A DNA stretch of 54,778 nucleotides from Oscillospiraceae bacterium (GCA_017512485.1 JAFWGE010000033.1:1-54778); one strand, 5' to 3'. Positions 8,872-17,858 are shown, counted from the first letter of the stretch. Program-made: numbers and translations. The notes: generated by a model not told the origin, from the letters alone.

Positions 8872-11081
8872 TAATAAGGAGGCTCCAGGCGTCTTTCGGG
8901 TGCCTGGAAAATGAGACCCTGGAACTTACCGGGGGTCTCAACGTAGTGGAGCTCCCAAACGAATCGGGAAAAAGCACGTGGTGTGCTTTTATCCTGGCGA
9001 TGCTGTATGGCGTGGACACTTCCCAGAAAGATCGTGCGGACCGTCTGTCGGATAAGAACAGGTACCGCCCGTGGGGAGAAGCGCGCATGAGTGGCAGCAT
9101 GGACGTTGAGTCGAACGGGAGGACGCTGCATATTGAGAGAGGTACCTCAGGGGACGCCATGCGCGGATTCAGTGCCGTGTACTCGGACACCTGGGACCCT
9201 GTGGAAGGCGCCACAGCGGAAAACATAGGGGAACTTCTGACCGGAGCGACAAAAAAGATATACGAGAACAGCGCTTTTATCCGACAGGGAGGAGCGGCGG
9301 TGACCGGTGAGGCAGAGCTTGAAAGACGGCTGCAGTCACTGGTATCTGCGGACGACGATACCGTGGCGTACATTGACGCGCGAAAAAAACTGAAAGAATG
9401 GTCCGGGAGCCTCGGAAACAGCCGGAGGGGGGAACTGCCTCGCCTGAAGGAGCAGGCGGATGCACTCCGCAGCGAGCTGGACAGCAGCTTGGAAGCGGCC
9501 AGACGGCTTATGGATGCCCGGGCAGCACTCACTCAGGCTGAAGTCAGGTTCAAAAAAGCGGCGATAGAGGTGGAAAACCACCGCCTTGCGGAACGGTATA
9601 AGAAAGATCGGGCCCTTGCTTCCGCGAGGATGGAAATGCAAAGAGCCGGAAATGAACTGAAAAAGCGCGGAGGCGTCGCGGTCGATCTAAACAGTGTTTC
9701 TGCGCTAAAAAAGGAAATACTGAACGTACGTGCCCTGGAGAGGTCGGCCCGCGAAGCTGAAGCTCAGAAAAATCGTGTGACAGCCACCCGCGTTCCTCGG
9801 CCGGAGACGCCTCCGGTTTTTGAAGGCATGGACTATGAAGATGCGGTGGAAAAAGCCGAAAAAGACACGGCTGCAGCGCTTGAACTGGAGAGGACCGTAT
9901 TCGCCTCCGGCAAGAGAAAGGCAGTCTGCGCAGCGCTCGCGTTCGTACTGGTGACAGTGTTGGCTGCCGCAGGCATATTTACAGCCGCAGGGACGTGGGC
10001 TTTCGCGGCGGCAGGTGTGGCCGCGGCAGCCGGCATACTGTTTTTGCTGAGGGTCCGGTCACTTGAGGAAAGGGCAGGGACAGAGCTTGAATGCCTGAAA
10101 TCGCTGTATGGTACGCCGGATTTTCGGCTTCTTGCCGAGCAGTATTCTGACAGGATGAGGGCTTATGAGGAAGCGGCCGAGTTCGCGGACGGCGCTGTAA
10201 GAAGATATGAAGAAGCGGCACACATCTCAGACAGTGCCAGGGAGCGCCTGCTCCTGGACGCGGGGAACGTTCTGGGAGGCAGCGGCACGATGGAGGAACT
10301 TGAGGAGGCTTTGAATAAAGCCGAAAGGGCGGCGGAGGAGAACAGGGCCCTTCAAGCAAGATACGACGCGGCAAAGGCGGCAGTGGATCTGCTTGCCGGT
10401 TCCGGGACCGATGTCTCCGGAAAATACGAGCTCAGGGATATACCGCCCCTAAGGGGAACGCCGGACGCTGCCGCAGAGGAGTATGCAAAGGCCGCCGAGC
10501 AGAGGGAAGAAGCCTTGATGACCTGCTACAGACTGGAGGGGGAGCTCTCCTCAGGAGGAGACCCGGATTTGATCCGCGCCCGGCTGGAACGGCTGGAAGC
10601 CGCAAGTTCAGAGGCGGAGCAGGAACTGGACGCCATCGTCCTTGCCACGGAATGTCTCGAGAAGGCGGATTCCGCACTCAGGGAGAGGTTTTCCCCGAAG
10701 CTGAACAGGCTTGCGGGAGAATACTTCTCTGAGCTTACCGGGGGGAGATATGACGGCCTGCGCATAAGCAGCGGTTTTTCCCCATCGGTCATGCAGGCCG
10801 GGGAGGCGGTGAGCAGGGACAAAAGATCCCTGAGCGTCGGCGCCGCGGAGCAGATGTATCTTGCAATGAGGCTGGCTATCTGTTCAATGTTGTCACAGAA
10901 CAGCGATCCGCCTCCGCTGATACTTGACGACGCCCTGTGCGCTTTCGATGATGAGAGGATGGGGATGGCAATGGAAGTACTCAGGAGCGTTTCCGCGCAC
11001 AGGCAGGTCATACTGTTCACGTGCCACTCCAGAGAGAGGCGGTATATCTCGTCGGTTGGCGGGGGGGAGAGTAATGAGTGA
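8868..11081 (+). CDS. YhaN-like AAA/SbcC-type ATPase with central membrane hairpin
   Basis: A 737-residue SMC/Rad50-like ATPase starting at GTG within a GTGA overlap. The N-terminus has Walker A in LPNESGKST (about residues 32-40). Long charged helical stretches flank a hydrophobic region (about 345-400) that can form two membrane helices, as in Bacillus YhaN. The C-terminus has the ABC-type signature SVGAAEQMYLAMRLAI and Walker B PPLILDDALCAFDDERM, so both halves of the ATP site are present. With the preceding nuclease it should form a Rad50/Mre11-like DNA end-processing pair. The next gene, radC, overlaps it by 8 nt. Confidence 0.88.
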   Translation: MIIRRLQASFGCLENETLELTGGLNVVELPNESGKSTWCAFILAMLYGVDTSQKDRADRLSDKNRYRPWGEARMSGSMDVESNGRTLHIERGTSGDAMRGFSAVYSDTWDPVEGATAENIGELLTGATKKIYENSAFIRQGGAAVTGEAELERRLQSLVSADDDTVAYIDARKKLKEWSGSLGNSRRGELPRLKEQADALRSELDSSLEAARRLMDARAALTQAEVRFKKAAIEVENHRLAERYKKDRALASARMEMQRAGNELKKRGGVAVDLNSVSALKKEILNVRALERSAREAEAQKNRVTATRVPRPETPPVFEGMDYEDAVEKAEKDTAAALELERTVFASGKRKAVCAALAFVLVTVLAAAGIFTAAGTWAFAAAGVAAAAGILFLLRVRSLEERAGTELECLKSLYGTPDFRLLAEQYSDRMRAYEEAAEFADGAVRRYEEAAHISDSARERLLLDAGNVLGGSGTMEELEEALNKAERAAEENRALQARYDAAKAAVDLLAGSGTDVSGKYELRDIPPLRGTPDAAAEEYAKAAEQREEALMTCYRLEGELSSGGDPDLIRARLERLEAASSEAEQELDAIVLATECLEKADSALRERFSPKLNRLAGEYFSELTGGRYDGLRISSGFSPSVMQAGEAVSRDKRSLSVGAAEQMYLAMRLAICSMLSQNSDPPPLILDDALCAFDDERMGMAMEVLRSVSAHRQVILFTCHSRERRYISSVGGGESNE

Positions 11082-11766
11082 TCCGGACGGCATCAGAAAT
11101 ATACACAGCGGCCACCGGGCCAGACAGAAAAAACTCCTTATGGAGAACGGGTTGGATTCCTTTGCGGACCATGGGGTGATAGAGATCCTGTTATACTATG
11201 CGCTGCCGAGGAAAGACACCAATGAGCTGGCGCACGCGCTGATAAACAGGTTTGGCAGTCTGTCCGGCGTATTTGACGCACCAATCGGTGAACTGATGAA
11301 AGTCAGTGGGATAGGGGAGAACGCGGCGCTGCTTTTAAAGCTTGTCCCACAGTTGGCGGCCAGATACGTCAGGAGCCGGGCAGAGCATGGGGTCGTGTGC
11401 GATTCGGCAGGGGAACTGGCGGAATACCTGTTTCCGTGTTTTATCGGAGAACGGGACGAGGTGGTGTACATGCTTACGCTCGATTCAAAGCGGAAAGTAC
11501 TGGGATGCCATCTGCTGTTCAGGGGAACGGTAAACGTCACCCCGGTGGCGCTGAGGAAGATCACCGAGAGAGCCCTGGCGGACAACGCGGTGTCCATAGT
11601 GCTGGCACACAATCACGTGGGAGGCGTTGCTGTCCCATCCGGAGATGACGTCAGTTCCACCAGGATGATCAGGGACACCCTTTCAGCTCTGGAGATAGAA
11701 CTCCTGGATCATCTGGTTTTCGGCGCGGGAGATTATGTATCCATGAGGGAGGACGGGCTTATCTGA
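11074..11766 (+). CDS. radC: RadC-like JAB/MPN domain protein
   Basis: A 230-residue RadC family protein. The N-terminal helical region holds a helix-hairpin-helix (MKVSGIGENAALLLKL). The C-terminal JAMM-like domain has the metal motif HNHVGGVAVPSGDD, where most relatives read HNHPSGDP, so the Pro-Ser is replaced by Val-Gly while the His, His and Asp ligands remain. ATG 11074 is chosen because the G-rich ribosome site (11061-11069) precedes it and because it starts at the usual place. The frame is open upstream, but there it overlaps the ATPase gene by 150 nt. The biochemical role of RadC is not settled; the repair-gene context is suggestive. Confidence 0.9.
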   Translation: MSDPDGIRNIHSGHRARQKKLLMENGLDSFADHGVIEILLYYALPRKDTNELAHALINRFGSLSGVFDAPIGELMKVSGIGENAALLLKLVPQLAARYVRSRAEHGVVCDSAGELAEYLFPCFIGERDEVVYMLTLDSKRKVLGCHLLFRGTVNVTPVALRKITERALADNAVSIVLAHNHVGGVAVPSGDDVSSTRMIRDTLSALEIELLDHLVFGAGDYVSMREDGLI

Positions 11767-11801
11767 GCTGTGGAAAAATATGACTGTAAGCCTCTGGAAT
11801 A

Positions 11802-11830
11802 TTGATAACACGGTATGGTGATGATATAAT
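11802..11830 (+). promoter_or_regulatory. Sigma-A promoter for the MATE pair
   Basis: TTGATA (11802-11807), 17-nt spacer, TATAAT (11825-11830). It lies 110 nt before the first MATE start and after radC, so it separates the repair genes from the transporter genes. Confidence 0.8.
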
Positions 11831-11940
11831 CAAAAAAACGCTGATGCGTGGATCTGTTTAAGCGGGGCGCTGCAGTGTCCCGCAGATTGTGGCCGCAGCG
11901 TACCGTAGGGAAAAGGCGGGTATATGATTTGGCACTTGAT

Positions 11941-13290
11941 ATGACTAAGGGCAGGGAATGGAAGCATTTGCTGCTCTTTTCCCTGCCGCTTATGGCGGGA
12001 CAGCTGCTGCAGCAGCTGTATAATACTGTAGACGGGGTCGTGGTGGGCAATTATATAAATTCCGGGGCCCTCGCGGCGGTGGGCGGGTGCATGCCTTTGG
12101 CCATGGCTTTTCTTGCGCTCGCGGGTGGCATGTCAAACGGCTCTGGAGTAGTGATCGCACAGTACTTCGGCGCCGGGAAGAAACCTGAAATGCGGAAAGC
12201 GGCTTCCACCGCCCTGGTGATGCTTTTCTTTTTGGGGCTGCTGCTTACAGTGGCGGGCGCGGCGAGTTCAAAATTCATTATGACGTACGTCCTCTCTATA
12301 AGTGAGAAGGATATCCGCGAGTATGCCACCGTATATTTTGCCATCTACAGCTCAGGCCTTATTTTTCAGTTCATATACAACTGTGTGGCCGGTATCCTGC
12401 GTTCCGTAGGGGACAGCAGGGCGACGCTGTATTTCCTTTGTGTATCTACAGCGGTGAACATCGTACTGGATCTTGTTTTTGTCATAATCTTTCATTGGGG
12501 AGTGGCGGGTACTGCTGTAGCTACGGTTCTGGCGCAGGCGGCATGCTCGGCGGCGAGTGTGCTTTATATGTTCAAAAGATATCCGGATTTCCGGTTTAGG
12601 CTTTCTGAACTAAAATTCTACGGCCTGATGGCAAGACAGTGTGTAAGAATGGGTATCCCGACGACCATACAGCAGTTGGTGGTCTCATGCGGCCATGTCG
12701 TACTGCAGAGGCTGGTCAATACTTTCGGGAGCGTGACGATGGCCGCGTATACGGTGGGCAGCCGGTTTGATCACTATATGTCCGTACCTTGCATGGGCAT
12801 AACCAGTGCCATGACAAGTTTTACAGGTCAGAACACCGGGGCCGGAAGGCCGGACAGGATAAAAAAGGGGATATCCGCCGCACTCATACTGAATTTTACA
12901 CTCGTGACGGTTCTCTGCATTATCCTGTATATTTTCGCGCGGCAGTGCGCCGCGCTTTTCGGCGTAGAAGGCGAAACGATGACCCAGTCAGTCGAGTATC
13001 TAAGATTCATAACGATCATATATCCCCTGTTTTCCCTCTATATACCGTTCAGCGGCCTGTTCAACGGGGCCGGGAACCCGGTAGCCTCTATGGTCTCATC
13101 GTTTATGGCGCTCTCACTCAAAGTTGCTGGAGCGTATGTTATGGTATATGTACTCGGCATGGGGTACGCATCGTGTTGGCAATCAAATATAATCGGATGG
13201 GTGGCAGCCCTGGTCTATGTCCTGATCCACTATTTCAGAGGCAGGTGGAAAAACAGGGGAGTTGCCGGCCAGCCCGGGGAATGTGCATGA
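11941..13290 (+). CDS. MATE family efflux transporter 1
   Basis: A 449-residue multidrug/toxin extrusion type antiporter with about 12 hydrophobic segments. The N-terminus (KHLLLFSLPLMAGQLLQQLYNTVDGVVVGNYI) and the repeated AVGGCMPL and TVGSRFDHYMSVP regions are typical of the clostridial MepA/NorM-like branch. The start is uncertain. ATG 11941 matches family N-termini but lacks a close ribosome site; TTG 11929 lies 8 nt behind AAGGCGGG. A second MATE gene follows after 43 nt, suggesting an operon. Substrates cannot be read from sequence. Confidence 0.9.
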   Translation: MTKGREWKHLLLFSLPLMAGQLLQQLYNTVDGVVVGNYINSGALAAVGGCMPLAMAFLALAGGMSNGSGVVIAQYFGAGKKPEMRKAASTALVMLFFLGLLLTVAGAASSKFIMTYVLSISEKDIREYATVYFAIYSSGLIFQFIYNCVAGILRSVGDSRATLYFLCVSTAVNIVLDLVFVIIFHWGVAGTAVATVLAQAACSAASVLYMFKRYPDFRFRLSELKFYGLMARQCVRMGIPTTIQQLVVSCGHVVLQRLVNTFGSVTMAAYTVGSRFDHYMSVPCMGITSAMTSFTGQNTGAGRPDRIKKGISAALILNFTLVTVLCIILYIFARQCAALFGVEGETMTQSVEYLRFITIIYPLFSLYIPFSGLFNGAGNPVASMVSSFMALSLKVAGAYVMVYVLGMGYASCWQSNIIGWVAALVYVLIHYFRGRWKNRGVAGQPGECA

Positions 13291-13333
13291 GGCACGCACC
13301 GGGACAGAGTAAGATCTTCAGGGAGTTGTTAAA

Positions 13334-14731
13334 TTGAACAGTATCCGTAATCCTTTCTTAAGGAAATATATAGGGTCAAGGACTTTCTACAAAATGGCAA
13401 TGTCGGTGGCGGTGCCGATCATGCTTCAGAGCGGGATAGCCAATTTTGTCAGCCTTCTTGACAACATAATGGTGGGCAGTGTCGGTACGGAACAGATGAC
13501 CGGAGTCGCCATAACAAACCAGCTCCTTTTCGTGTTCAACCTGTGTATTTTCGGAGCCACCGCGGGCGCGGGCATTTTTACCACGCAGTACTATGGCCGC
13601 GGTGACACGGAAGCAGTCAGGATCACGATACGTTACAAGATGTGCATCAGCGCCCTGCTTTGCGTCATAGGGCTGTCGGTTTTTACACTGTTTGGCAAGC
13701 AGCTTATCCAGCTCTATCTCAACGGCCAAAGTGTTGAGTGCGACGCGGAAGAGGCAATGCGATACGCTCACAGCTATATGAAAGTTATGCTGATAGGTCT
13801 GGTGCCGTTTGCTTTCGGAACAGTGTATGCCGGTACCCTCAGGGAGACGGGGGAGACCCTGTTCCCGATGAAGGTGAGTTTCGCCGCTGTGACCGTAAAC
13901 CTTGTTCTCAACTGGGTCCTCATCTTCGGACATCTGGGTGCGCCGAAGATGGGAGTTATCGGCGCAGCCGCGGCAACGGTGGTGGCCAGGTTCGTTGAAG
14001 CCGGGATCATGATTTGGTGGACTCACTCCCATAAAGAAAAAAACCAGTTCGCGCAGGGATTGTTCAGGCATTTCAGGATACCCGGAAGGATGGCGCGGGA
14101 AATGATAAAGAAAGGGACCCCGCTGCTCTGCAACGAGACTCTCTGGTCTTTGGGAATGGCCATGCTTGCCCAGTGTTTCTCCATGCGCGGGCTTGACGTG
14201 ATGGCATCATACAATATCTCTTCGACTATAATGAACTTCTTCTCCGTGGTGAGCCTGTCCCTGGGCAACGCCATCGGGATAATAGTAGGTCACCATCTGG
14301 GCGCGAGAAGGGTAGAGGAGGCAAAGGATTCTGTAAGAAAGCTGGTGGTGTTTTCCATAGCCAGCTGCGCTGTCTGTACAGTGGTGATGGTAGCCTTTGC
14401 CGGGCTCTTCACCAACCTGTACAATACTACGGACCATATAAAGAGCGTAGCGAAAAGCTTCATCCTTATCATTGCCTTCTGCATGCCTATCATGGCTTTC
14501 GTCAATTCCATCTACTTTACGCTCAGGTCAGGGGGAAAGACGTTTATCACTTTCATGTTTGACTGCTGCTTTATGTGGCTGATATGTGTGCCGCTGGCGT
14601 TTATACTTGTAAAATTCACCGATATGTCGGCAATAGGGATTTTTGCCGTAGTCCAGTACATTGAACTTGTCAAAGGAATAGTGGGATATATCCTGTTAAA
14701 GAAAGGCGTATGGATAAGAACTTTTGACTGA
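13334..14731 (+). CDS. MATE family efflux transporter 2
   Basis: A 465-residue MATE transporter starting at TTG 13334 with AGGGAG 9 nt upstream. It has about 12 membrane segments and the family pattern SVAVPIMLQSGIANFVSLLDNIMVGSVG near the N-terminus and NFFSVVSLSLGNAIGIIVG in the second half. Sequence differs clearly from the preceding MATE gene, so this is not a recent duplication. The two may be separate pumps expressed together. Confidence 0.92.
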   Translation: MNSIRNPFLRKYIGSRTFYKMAMSVAVPIMLQSGIANFVSLLDNIMVGSVGTEQMTGVAITNQLLFVFNLCIFGATAGAGIFTTQYYGRGDTEAVRITIRYKMCISALLCVIGLSVFTLFGKQLIQLYLNGQSVECDAEEAMRYAHSYMKVMLIGLVPFAFGTVYAGTLRETGETLFPMKVSFAAVTVNLVLNWVLIFGHLGAPKMGVIGAAAATVVARFVEAGIMIWWTHSHKEKNQFAQGLFRHFRIPGRMAREMIKKGTPLLCNETLWSLGMAMLAQCFSMRGLDVMASYNISSTIMNFFSVVSLSLGNAIGIIVGHHLGARRVEEAKDSVRKLVVFSIASCAVCTVVMVAFAGLFTNLYNTTDHIKSVAKSFILIIAFCMPIMAFVNSIYFTLRSGGKTFITFMFDCCFMWLICVPLAFILVKFTDMSAIGIFAVVQYIELVKGIVGYILLKKGVWIRTFD

Positions 14732-14743
14732 CAACAACAAACG

Positions 14744-14775
14744 GCCGCCGCCGGGGACAGGGCCCCGGCGGCGGC
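14744..14775. terminator. Strong GC hairpin between convergent genes
   Basis: A perfect 13-bp GC-rich stem (14744-14756 with 14763-14775) with a 6-nt loop, located between the end of MATE 2 (plus) and the end of the TraX-like gene (minus). No T run follows on the plus side; the minus side continues with a T-rich stretch. It probably ends transcription from either side weakly. Confidence 0.6.
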
Positions 14776-14852
14776 AAATTATAGTTCGGTCCCGTACCGG
14801 GGCGGGCGTTCTTCGATCGCAGGTTGAAAATGTTTGGATCGGTGACGGATTG

Positions 14853-15560
14853 CTATCTGTATATGTGGATCAGGATTGCTGCCAGGACGGCAAGGTGCGC
14901 CGGGTAGAACACATAGAAAAACCATTTGTGGAACGGGCGCCTGCTTCCCGGGGAACCGTCATAAACGAAGGCGGCGACGGCGGCGACAACGAACAATCCC
15001 AGGTTGTAAATTGCGGCCTGCCACATACGGGAGAAGACAACAGCATACAGATATGCGAAAATACATATAATAGCAAACGAAGTTAGACGGGCCTTTTTGT
15101 CGTCCTTGTAAATTACAAGAAAAAGCGGCCACAGAACGTCAAAAACAGGCCAGTCGCCAAACACGGAAAGGCCGCAAAGAATGGTCACGGCGAGCCCCTT
15201 GACCCGGTTTCCGCCCGGGAGTTCTTCCCATGCCCACGCGGCGAGGAAGCCCAGGAACAGCGTGTAGATCACGCCGAAATGCGCCGTGGGCCAGCGCAGC
15301 GTTTCAAACAGGCTAAACGGCACCCATGAGATCAGCGCGAACAGTCCCAGTCTGGCCGCGTATTTTTTCTTGTTTTTTGTGTGAAGGTATCCCTCAGCAA
15401 GAAAAAACGCCATCGTCGGGCCCGCCAGTCTGCCAATGAAATGCATTATTATCCCGGCGGCGGAGCGCGTAGGGACGAAAGCCCATGCGATATGGTCTGA
15501 CAGCATGGCGGCAGCGACTATGTATTTGATCGTGGTTCTGTTTAAATGTGGTATTCTCAT
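14853..15560 (-). CDS. TraX-family membrane protein
   Basis: A 235-residue protein with about 7-8 hydrophobic segments, resembling TraX (PF05857), which acetylates F-pilin in the F plasmid; chromosomal Firmicute members have no established role. Typical pieces are IKYIVAAAMLSDHIAWAF at the N-terminus, the IGRLAGPTMAFFLAEGY segment, and a C-terminal FYVFYPAHLAVL. I start it at ATG 15560, preceded by GGAGGC, although the frame is open for 140 more codons. That upstream part runs antisense through the next plus-strand gene and reads as non-coding. No conjugation genes are nearby. Confidence 0.8.
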   Translation of the reverse strand: MRIPHLNRTTIKYIVAAAMLSDHIAWAFVPTRSAAGIIMHFIGRLAGPTMAFFLAEGYLHTKNKKKYAARLGLFALISWVPFSLFETLRWPTAHFGVIYTLFLGFLAAWAWEELPGGNRVKGLAVTILCGLSVFGDWPVFDVLWPLFLVIYKDDKKARLTSFAIICIFAYLYAVVFSRMWQAAIYNLGLFVVAAVAAFVYDGSPGSRRPFHKWFFYVFYPAHLAVLAAILIHIYR

Positions 15561-15632
15561 AAAGCCTCCGTGATCGGACAGGGTTCTGCGGGGCGGATCC
15601 GCTTTACCGCGGCGGGGGAGACAGGTGGGAAA

Positions 15633-15914
15633 ATGGACGGGAAAACATATCTGAAACATGGAAAGGTCTGCGGGGGGTGCTGTTGTCGTATATCTATGCT
15701 CCTCACGGACGCTGAGACAGAACTGCTCAAGCAGTTCGAAGGGGTCCGGCGTCCGGGGCACGTTTCGCAAGCCGATGTTTCGGCGATGAGAGGACTTGAG
15801 GCAAAGAAGCTTATCGAGCCGGTCCGGGAAGAAGACAGGACTTGCGGCCCGGGGGACATGGCGCTTACCGCACGCGGCAGGGCGGCTCTGAAGCTTATGA
15901 AGGATCAAAAGTGA
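15633..15914 (+). CDS. Small Cys-rich hypothetical protein, possibly winged-helix-like
   Basis: A 93-residue protein from ATG 15633 (GGTGGGA upstream). The N-terminus has a dense cysteine group (CGGCCC, residues 13-18). The rest (LLTDAETELLKQF ... SAMRGLEAKKLIEPV ... MALTARGRAALKLM) reads like a small winged-helix fold of the type seen in MarR-like proteins, with the LTARGRAAL end typical of such wings. I do not recognise a named family. It is followed by a good terminator. The start could also be the Met at 15696. Confidence 0.6.
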   Translation: MDGKTYLKHGKVCGGCCCRISMLLTDAETELLKQFEGVRRPGHVSQADVSAMRGLEAKKLIEPVREEDRTCGPGDMALTARGRAALKLMKDQK

Positions 15915-15935
15915 ATCCCTAGATAAAATAAAACG

Positions 15936-15988
15936 ATGCCGGGTCTTTGCGGCGCCGTAGACGACGTGAAGACCCGGCATGGGTTTTT
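15936..15988. terminator. Bidirectional intrinsic terminator
   Basis: Perfect 12-bp stem ATGCCGGGTCTT (15936-15947) with AAGACCCGGCAT (15969-15980) and a 21-nt loop. GGGTTTTT follows on plus and a T-rich CGTTTTATTTT on minus. It serves both the small plus-strand gene and the convergent Rrf2 gene. Confidence 0.88.
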
Positions 15989-15991
15989 GTT

Positions 15992-16417
15992 TCAGAGTAC
16001 TTCAGCTTTTTGAGAGTGGCGCATCAGGTCCGCAATGGTGATCCCGTCGAGGTATTCGTTGATCGCCCTGTCCAGCCCCTGCCAGACCCAAACGGTGCGG
16101 CATTCGTCCATGTGCGCGCAGGGTTCCGCCCCTGCTTCAACGCAGCTGACCGGTGAGAGTGACTCCTCCGTGAGACGCAGAATACCGCCCAGGGTGTACT
16201 CCTCCGGAGATCTGGTGAGTTTGTATCCTCCGCCTTTTCCCCTCAGCCCGGTGAGCATATGGGCTTTAACAAGAACTTTTATGATGTTTTCCAGATACTT
16301 CTCTGAAATATCCTGACGGGCGGCAATGACCTTCAAAGGAATATACCCTTCGGACTGATGCTCCGCCAAATCCACCACCACACGCAGCGCGTACCGGCCT
16401 CTGGTTGAAATAAGCAC
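15992..16417 (-). CDS. Rrf2 family transcriptional regulator, probably Fe-S sensing (IscR-like)
   Basis: A 141-residue winged-helix regulator. The N-terminal LISTRGRYALRVVVDLAEHQ and the helix SEKYLENIIKVLVKAHMLTGLRGKGGGYKL are classic Rrf2. Three cysteines occur as C-x7-C-x5-C (SCVEAGAEPCAHMDEC), the position used by IscR-like members to bind an Fe-S cluster. GTG 16417 is chosen because GGAGGAGG lies 8 nt upstream and the family start is here. The gene is alone between its own promoter and a terminator. No isc/suf genes are in the window, so its regulon is unknown, but its promoter carries an inverted repeat suitable for autoregulation. Confidence 0.9.
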   Translation of the reverse strand: MLISTRGRYALRVVVDLAEHQSEGYIPLKVIAARQDISEKYLENIIKVLVKAHMLTGLRGKGGGYKLTRSPEEYTLGGILRLTEESLSPVSCVEAGAEPCAHMDECRTVWVWQGLDRAINEYLDGITIADLMRHSQKAEVL

Positions 16418-16444
16418 AGGACACACCTCCTCCGTAAGATAATA

Positions 16445-16476
16445 CCTATTATATATGAGGTTAATAGGAAAATCAA
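16445..16476 (-). promoter_or_regulatory. Promoter and candidate operator of the Rrf2 gene
   Basis: On the minus strand TTGATT (16471-16476), 17 nt, TATAAT (16448-16453). An inverted repeat CCTATTA (16445-16451) and TAATAGG (16462-16468), with a 10-nt spacer, covers the -10 box. The size (24 nt) and position fit a dimeric Rrf2 operator for autorepression. The -35 box overlaps the stop codon of the upstream HAD gene. Confidence 0.7.
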
Positions 16477-17156
16477 CTGTTTTGAGCACGGTCCCTATCA
16501 CAGCGTGAAGACAGTTCCTCCACGCAGCGTATTATATCCGGACATGATGCGGCCAGAAGGTCTGCACCGGCCAGTTCTCCCTCAGTGCCGAAGCCGTACG
16601 TACAGCCTATGCTCATAATCCCGTTGACCTCGGCCACCTTAATATCGGATGCCCTGTCGCCGATCATTACATACGGGCCCTCATACATGGAGGAGATGTA
16701 CCTGAAGATGTCCTCCTTGGGTATATTGCCGTAATCCTCACAGCAAAACATGTGTGAGAACCGCTTGTCCAGATCGAAGTGTTTTCGGTGGGCTTCCTGA
16801 TAGGCGTGTGTGCAGTTGGAGAGAAAAAGGAGCGTATGTCCCCGGCGTTTCAGAGTGTCGAGCATATCCAGGGCGCCGTCAAACAGTTTCGCGCTGCCCC
16901 TGTCCACCGCAGACACCATTTCGCGTCCGACGATGGCGTCCGCGCTTTTCATGATATCCTCCGGGAGTTCCGGCATGAATTTATGCCACATATCCGGAGC
17001 GTTCATACCAAGATATACAGAGACGTCGAGGTCCGTGTAGACCCGGGGCTCAGCCAGGCCTTCCTTGATAAGATAGTCGTAGGCGGTCCTGAACGCGTTG
17101 CCGTAAAGGCTCAGTGTGTTGTGCAGCGTTCCGTCCCAGTCAAAAATAAGCGTCAT
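16473..17156 (-). CDS. HAD family hydrolase (phosphoglycolate phosphatase-like)
   Basis: A 227-residue HAD phosphatase. Motif I is FDWDGTLHNT (residues 4-13), motif II LFLSNCTHAY with the Ser/Asn, motif III a Lys in PKEDIF, and motif IV GDRASDI with the Asp pair. A helical cap lies between motif I and II, so it is the subclass I (beta-phosphoglucomutase/Gph) type. Substrate is not deducible. It is separated from the NimA-like gene by 225 nt of AT-rich sequence with no other gene. Confidence 0.88.
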   Translation of the reverse strand: MTLIFDWDGTLHNTLSLYGNAFRTAYDYLIKEGLAEPRVYTDLDVSVYLGMNAPDMWHKFMPELPEDIMKSADAIVGREMVSAVDRGSAKLFDGALDMLDTLKRRGHTLLFLSNCTHAYQEAHRKHFDLDKRFSHMFCCEDYGNIPKEDIFRYISSMYEGPYVMIGDRASDIKVAEVNGIMSIGCTYGFGTEGELAGADLLAASCPDIIRCVEELSSRCDRDRAQNS

Positions 17157-17304
17157 TTATTACTTACTCTCCGTTTTTGTATTTCATTTTGTCCGGGAAG
17201 GGGCATGGAGGGCGCCGCCCCTGTCCGACGCGCTGTATTATACATTATATATTGGCTATAATCCACAAATGACGGTAAATTATTAAAAAACGTCGGCCTC
17301 TGTA

Positions 17305-17333
17305 TTGCCAAACACAGTAACGGAAATTATAAT
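17305..17333 (+). promoter_or_regulatory. Sigma-A promoter for the NimA-like gene
   Basis: TTGCCA (17305-17310), 17 nt, TATAAT (17328-17333). An ATG directly after the -10 box at 17334 is therefore not a start; translation begins at 17382. Confidence 0.8.
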
Positions 17334-17381
17334 ATGGTAAAAAAGATCCATAAGATCCATACGTTTTTCAAAGGAGAAAAT

Positions 17382-17858
17382 ATGTTCAGAGAGCTTCAAA
17401 GAAAAAAGCAGCAGCTGTCCCATGAAGAGTGCCTTCGCATTCTGCAGTCAGAGCCCAGAGGGGTACTGTGTGTGTTGGGGGACGACGGCTACCCTTACGG
17501 GATACCCATGGATTTCTGGTATTGCGCTCAAGACGGTAAGATCTATTTCCACAGCGGAAAGACAGGGCACAAGATCGACGCGCTCAGACGTTGCGGAAAA
17601 GTGTCGTTTTGCGTATGTGACAGTGGGTTTCGCAGACAGGGTGAGTGGGCGCTGAATATCAGCAGCGTTGTGGTGTTCGGCAAGGTCGATTTTATTCCAG
17701 AGGGGGAACGCGCATTGGAGATATGCCGGTTGCTAAGCCTGAAGTATACGGACGACGAGGACTATATCGCCCGGGAGATCAGGAGGTCCGGACCTGCAAC
17801 GCTGTGCTTTTCGCTCACTCCCGAACATATCACAGGGAAGCTTGTAAACGAGTCGTAG
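17382..17858 (+). CDS. Pyridoxamine 5'-phosphate oxidase-family flavin protein (NimA-like)
   Basis: A 158-residue split-barrel flavin-binding protein. The N-terminus MFRELQRKKQQLSHEEC, the GDDGYPYGIPMDFWY strand and YFHSGKTGHKIDALRR are typical of the NimA/nitroimidazole-reductase-like subgroup. AAAGGAG lies 6-7 nt before ATG 17382. Relatives reduce nitroimidazoles or act on unknown flavin-dependent substrates; resistance should not be assumed. Its last 29 nt overlap tail to tail with the small basic protein gene on the minus strand. Confidence 0.88.
   Translation: MFRELQRKKQQLSHEECLRILQSEPRGVLCVLGDDGYPYGIPMDFWYCAQDGKIYFHSGKTGHKIDALRRCGKVSFCVCDSGFRRQGEWALNISSVVVFGKVDFIPEGERALEICRLLSLKYTDDEDYIAREIRRSGPATLCFSLTPEHITGKLVNES

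Noticed and set aside
14853..15560. TraX-like gene as evidence for a conjugative element
   Set aside because: No relaxase, coupling protein, integrase or attachment repeats are nearby; chromosomal TraX-like genes are common in Firmicutes.
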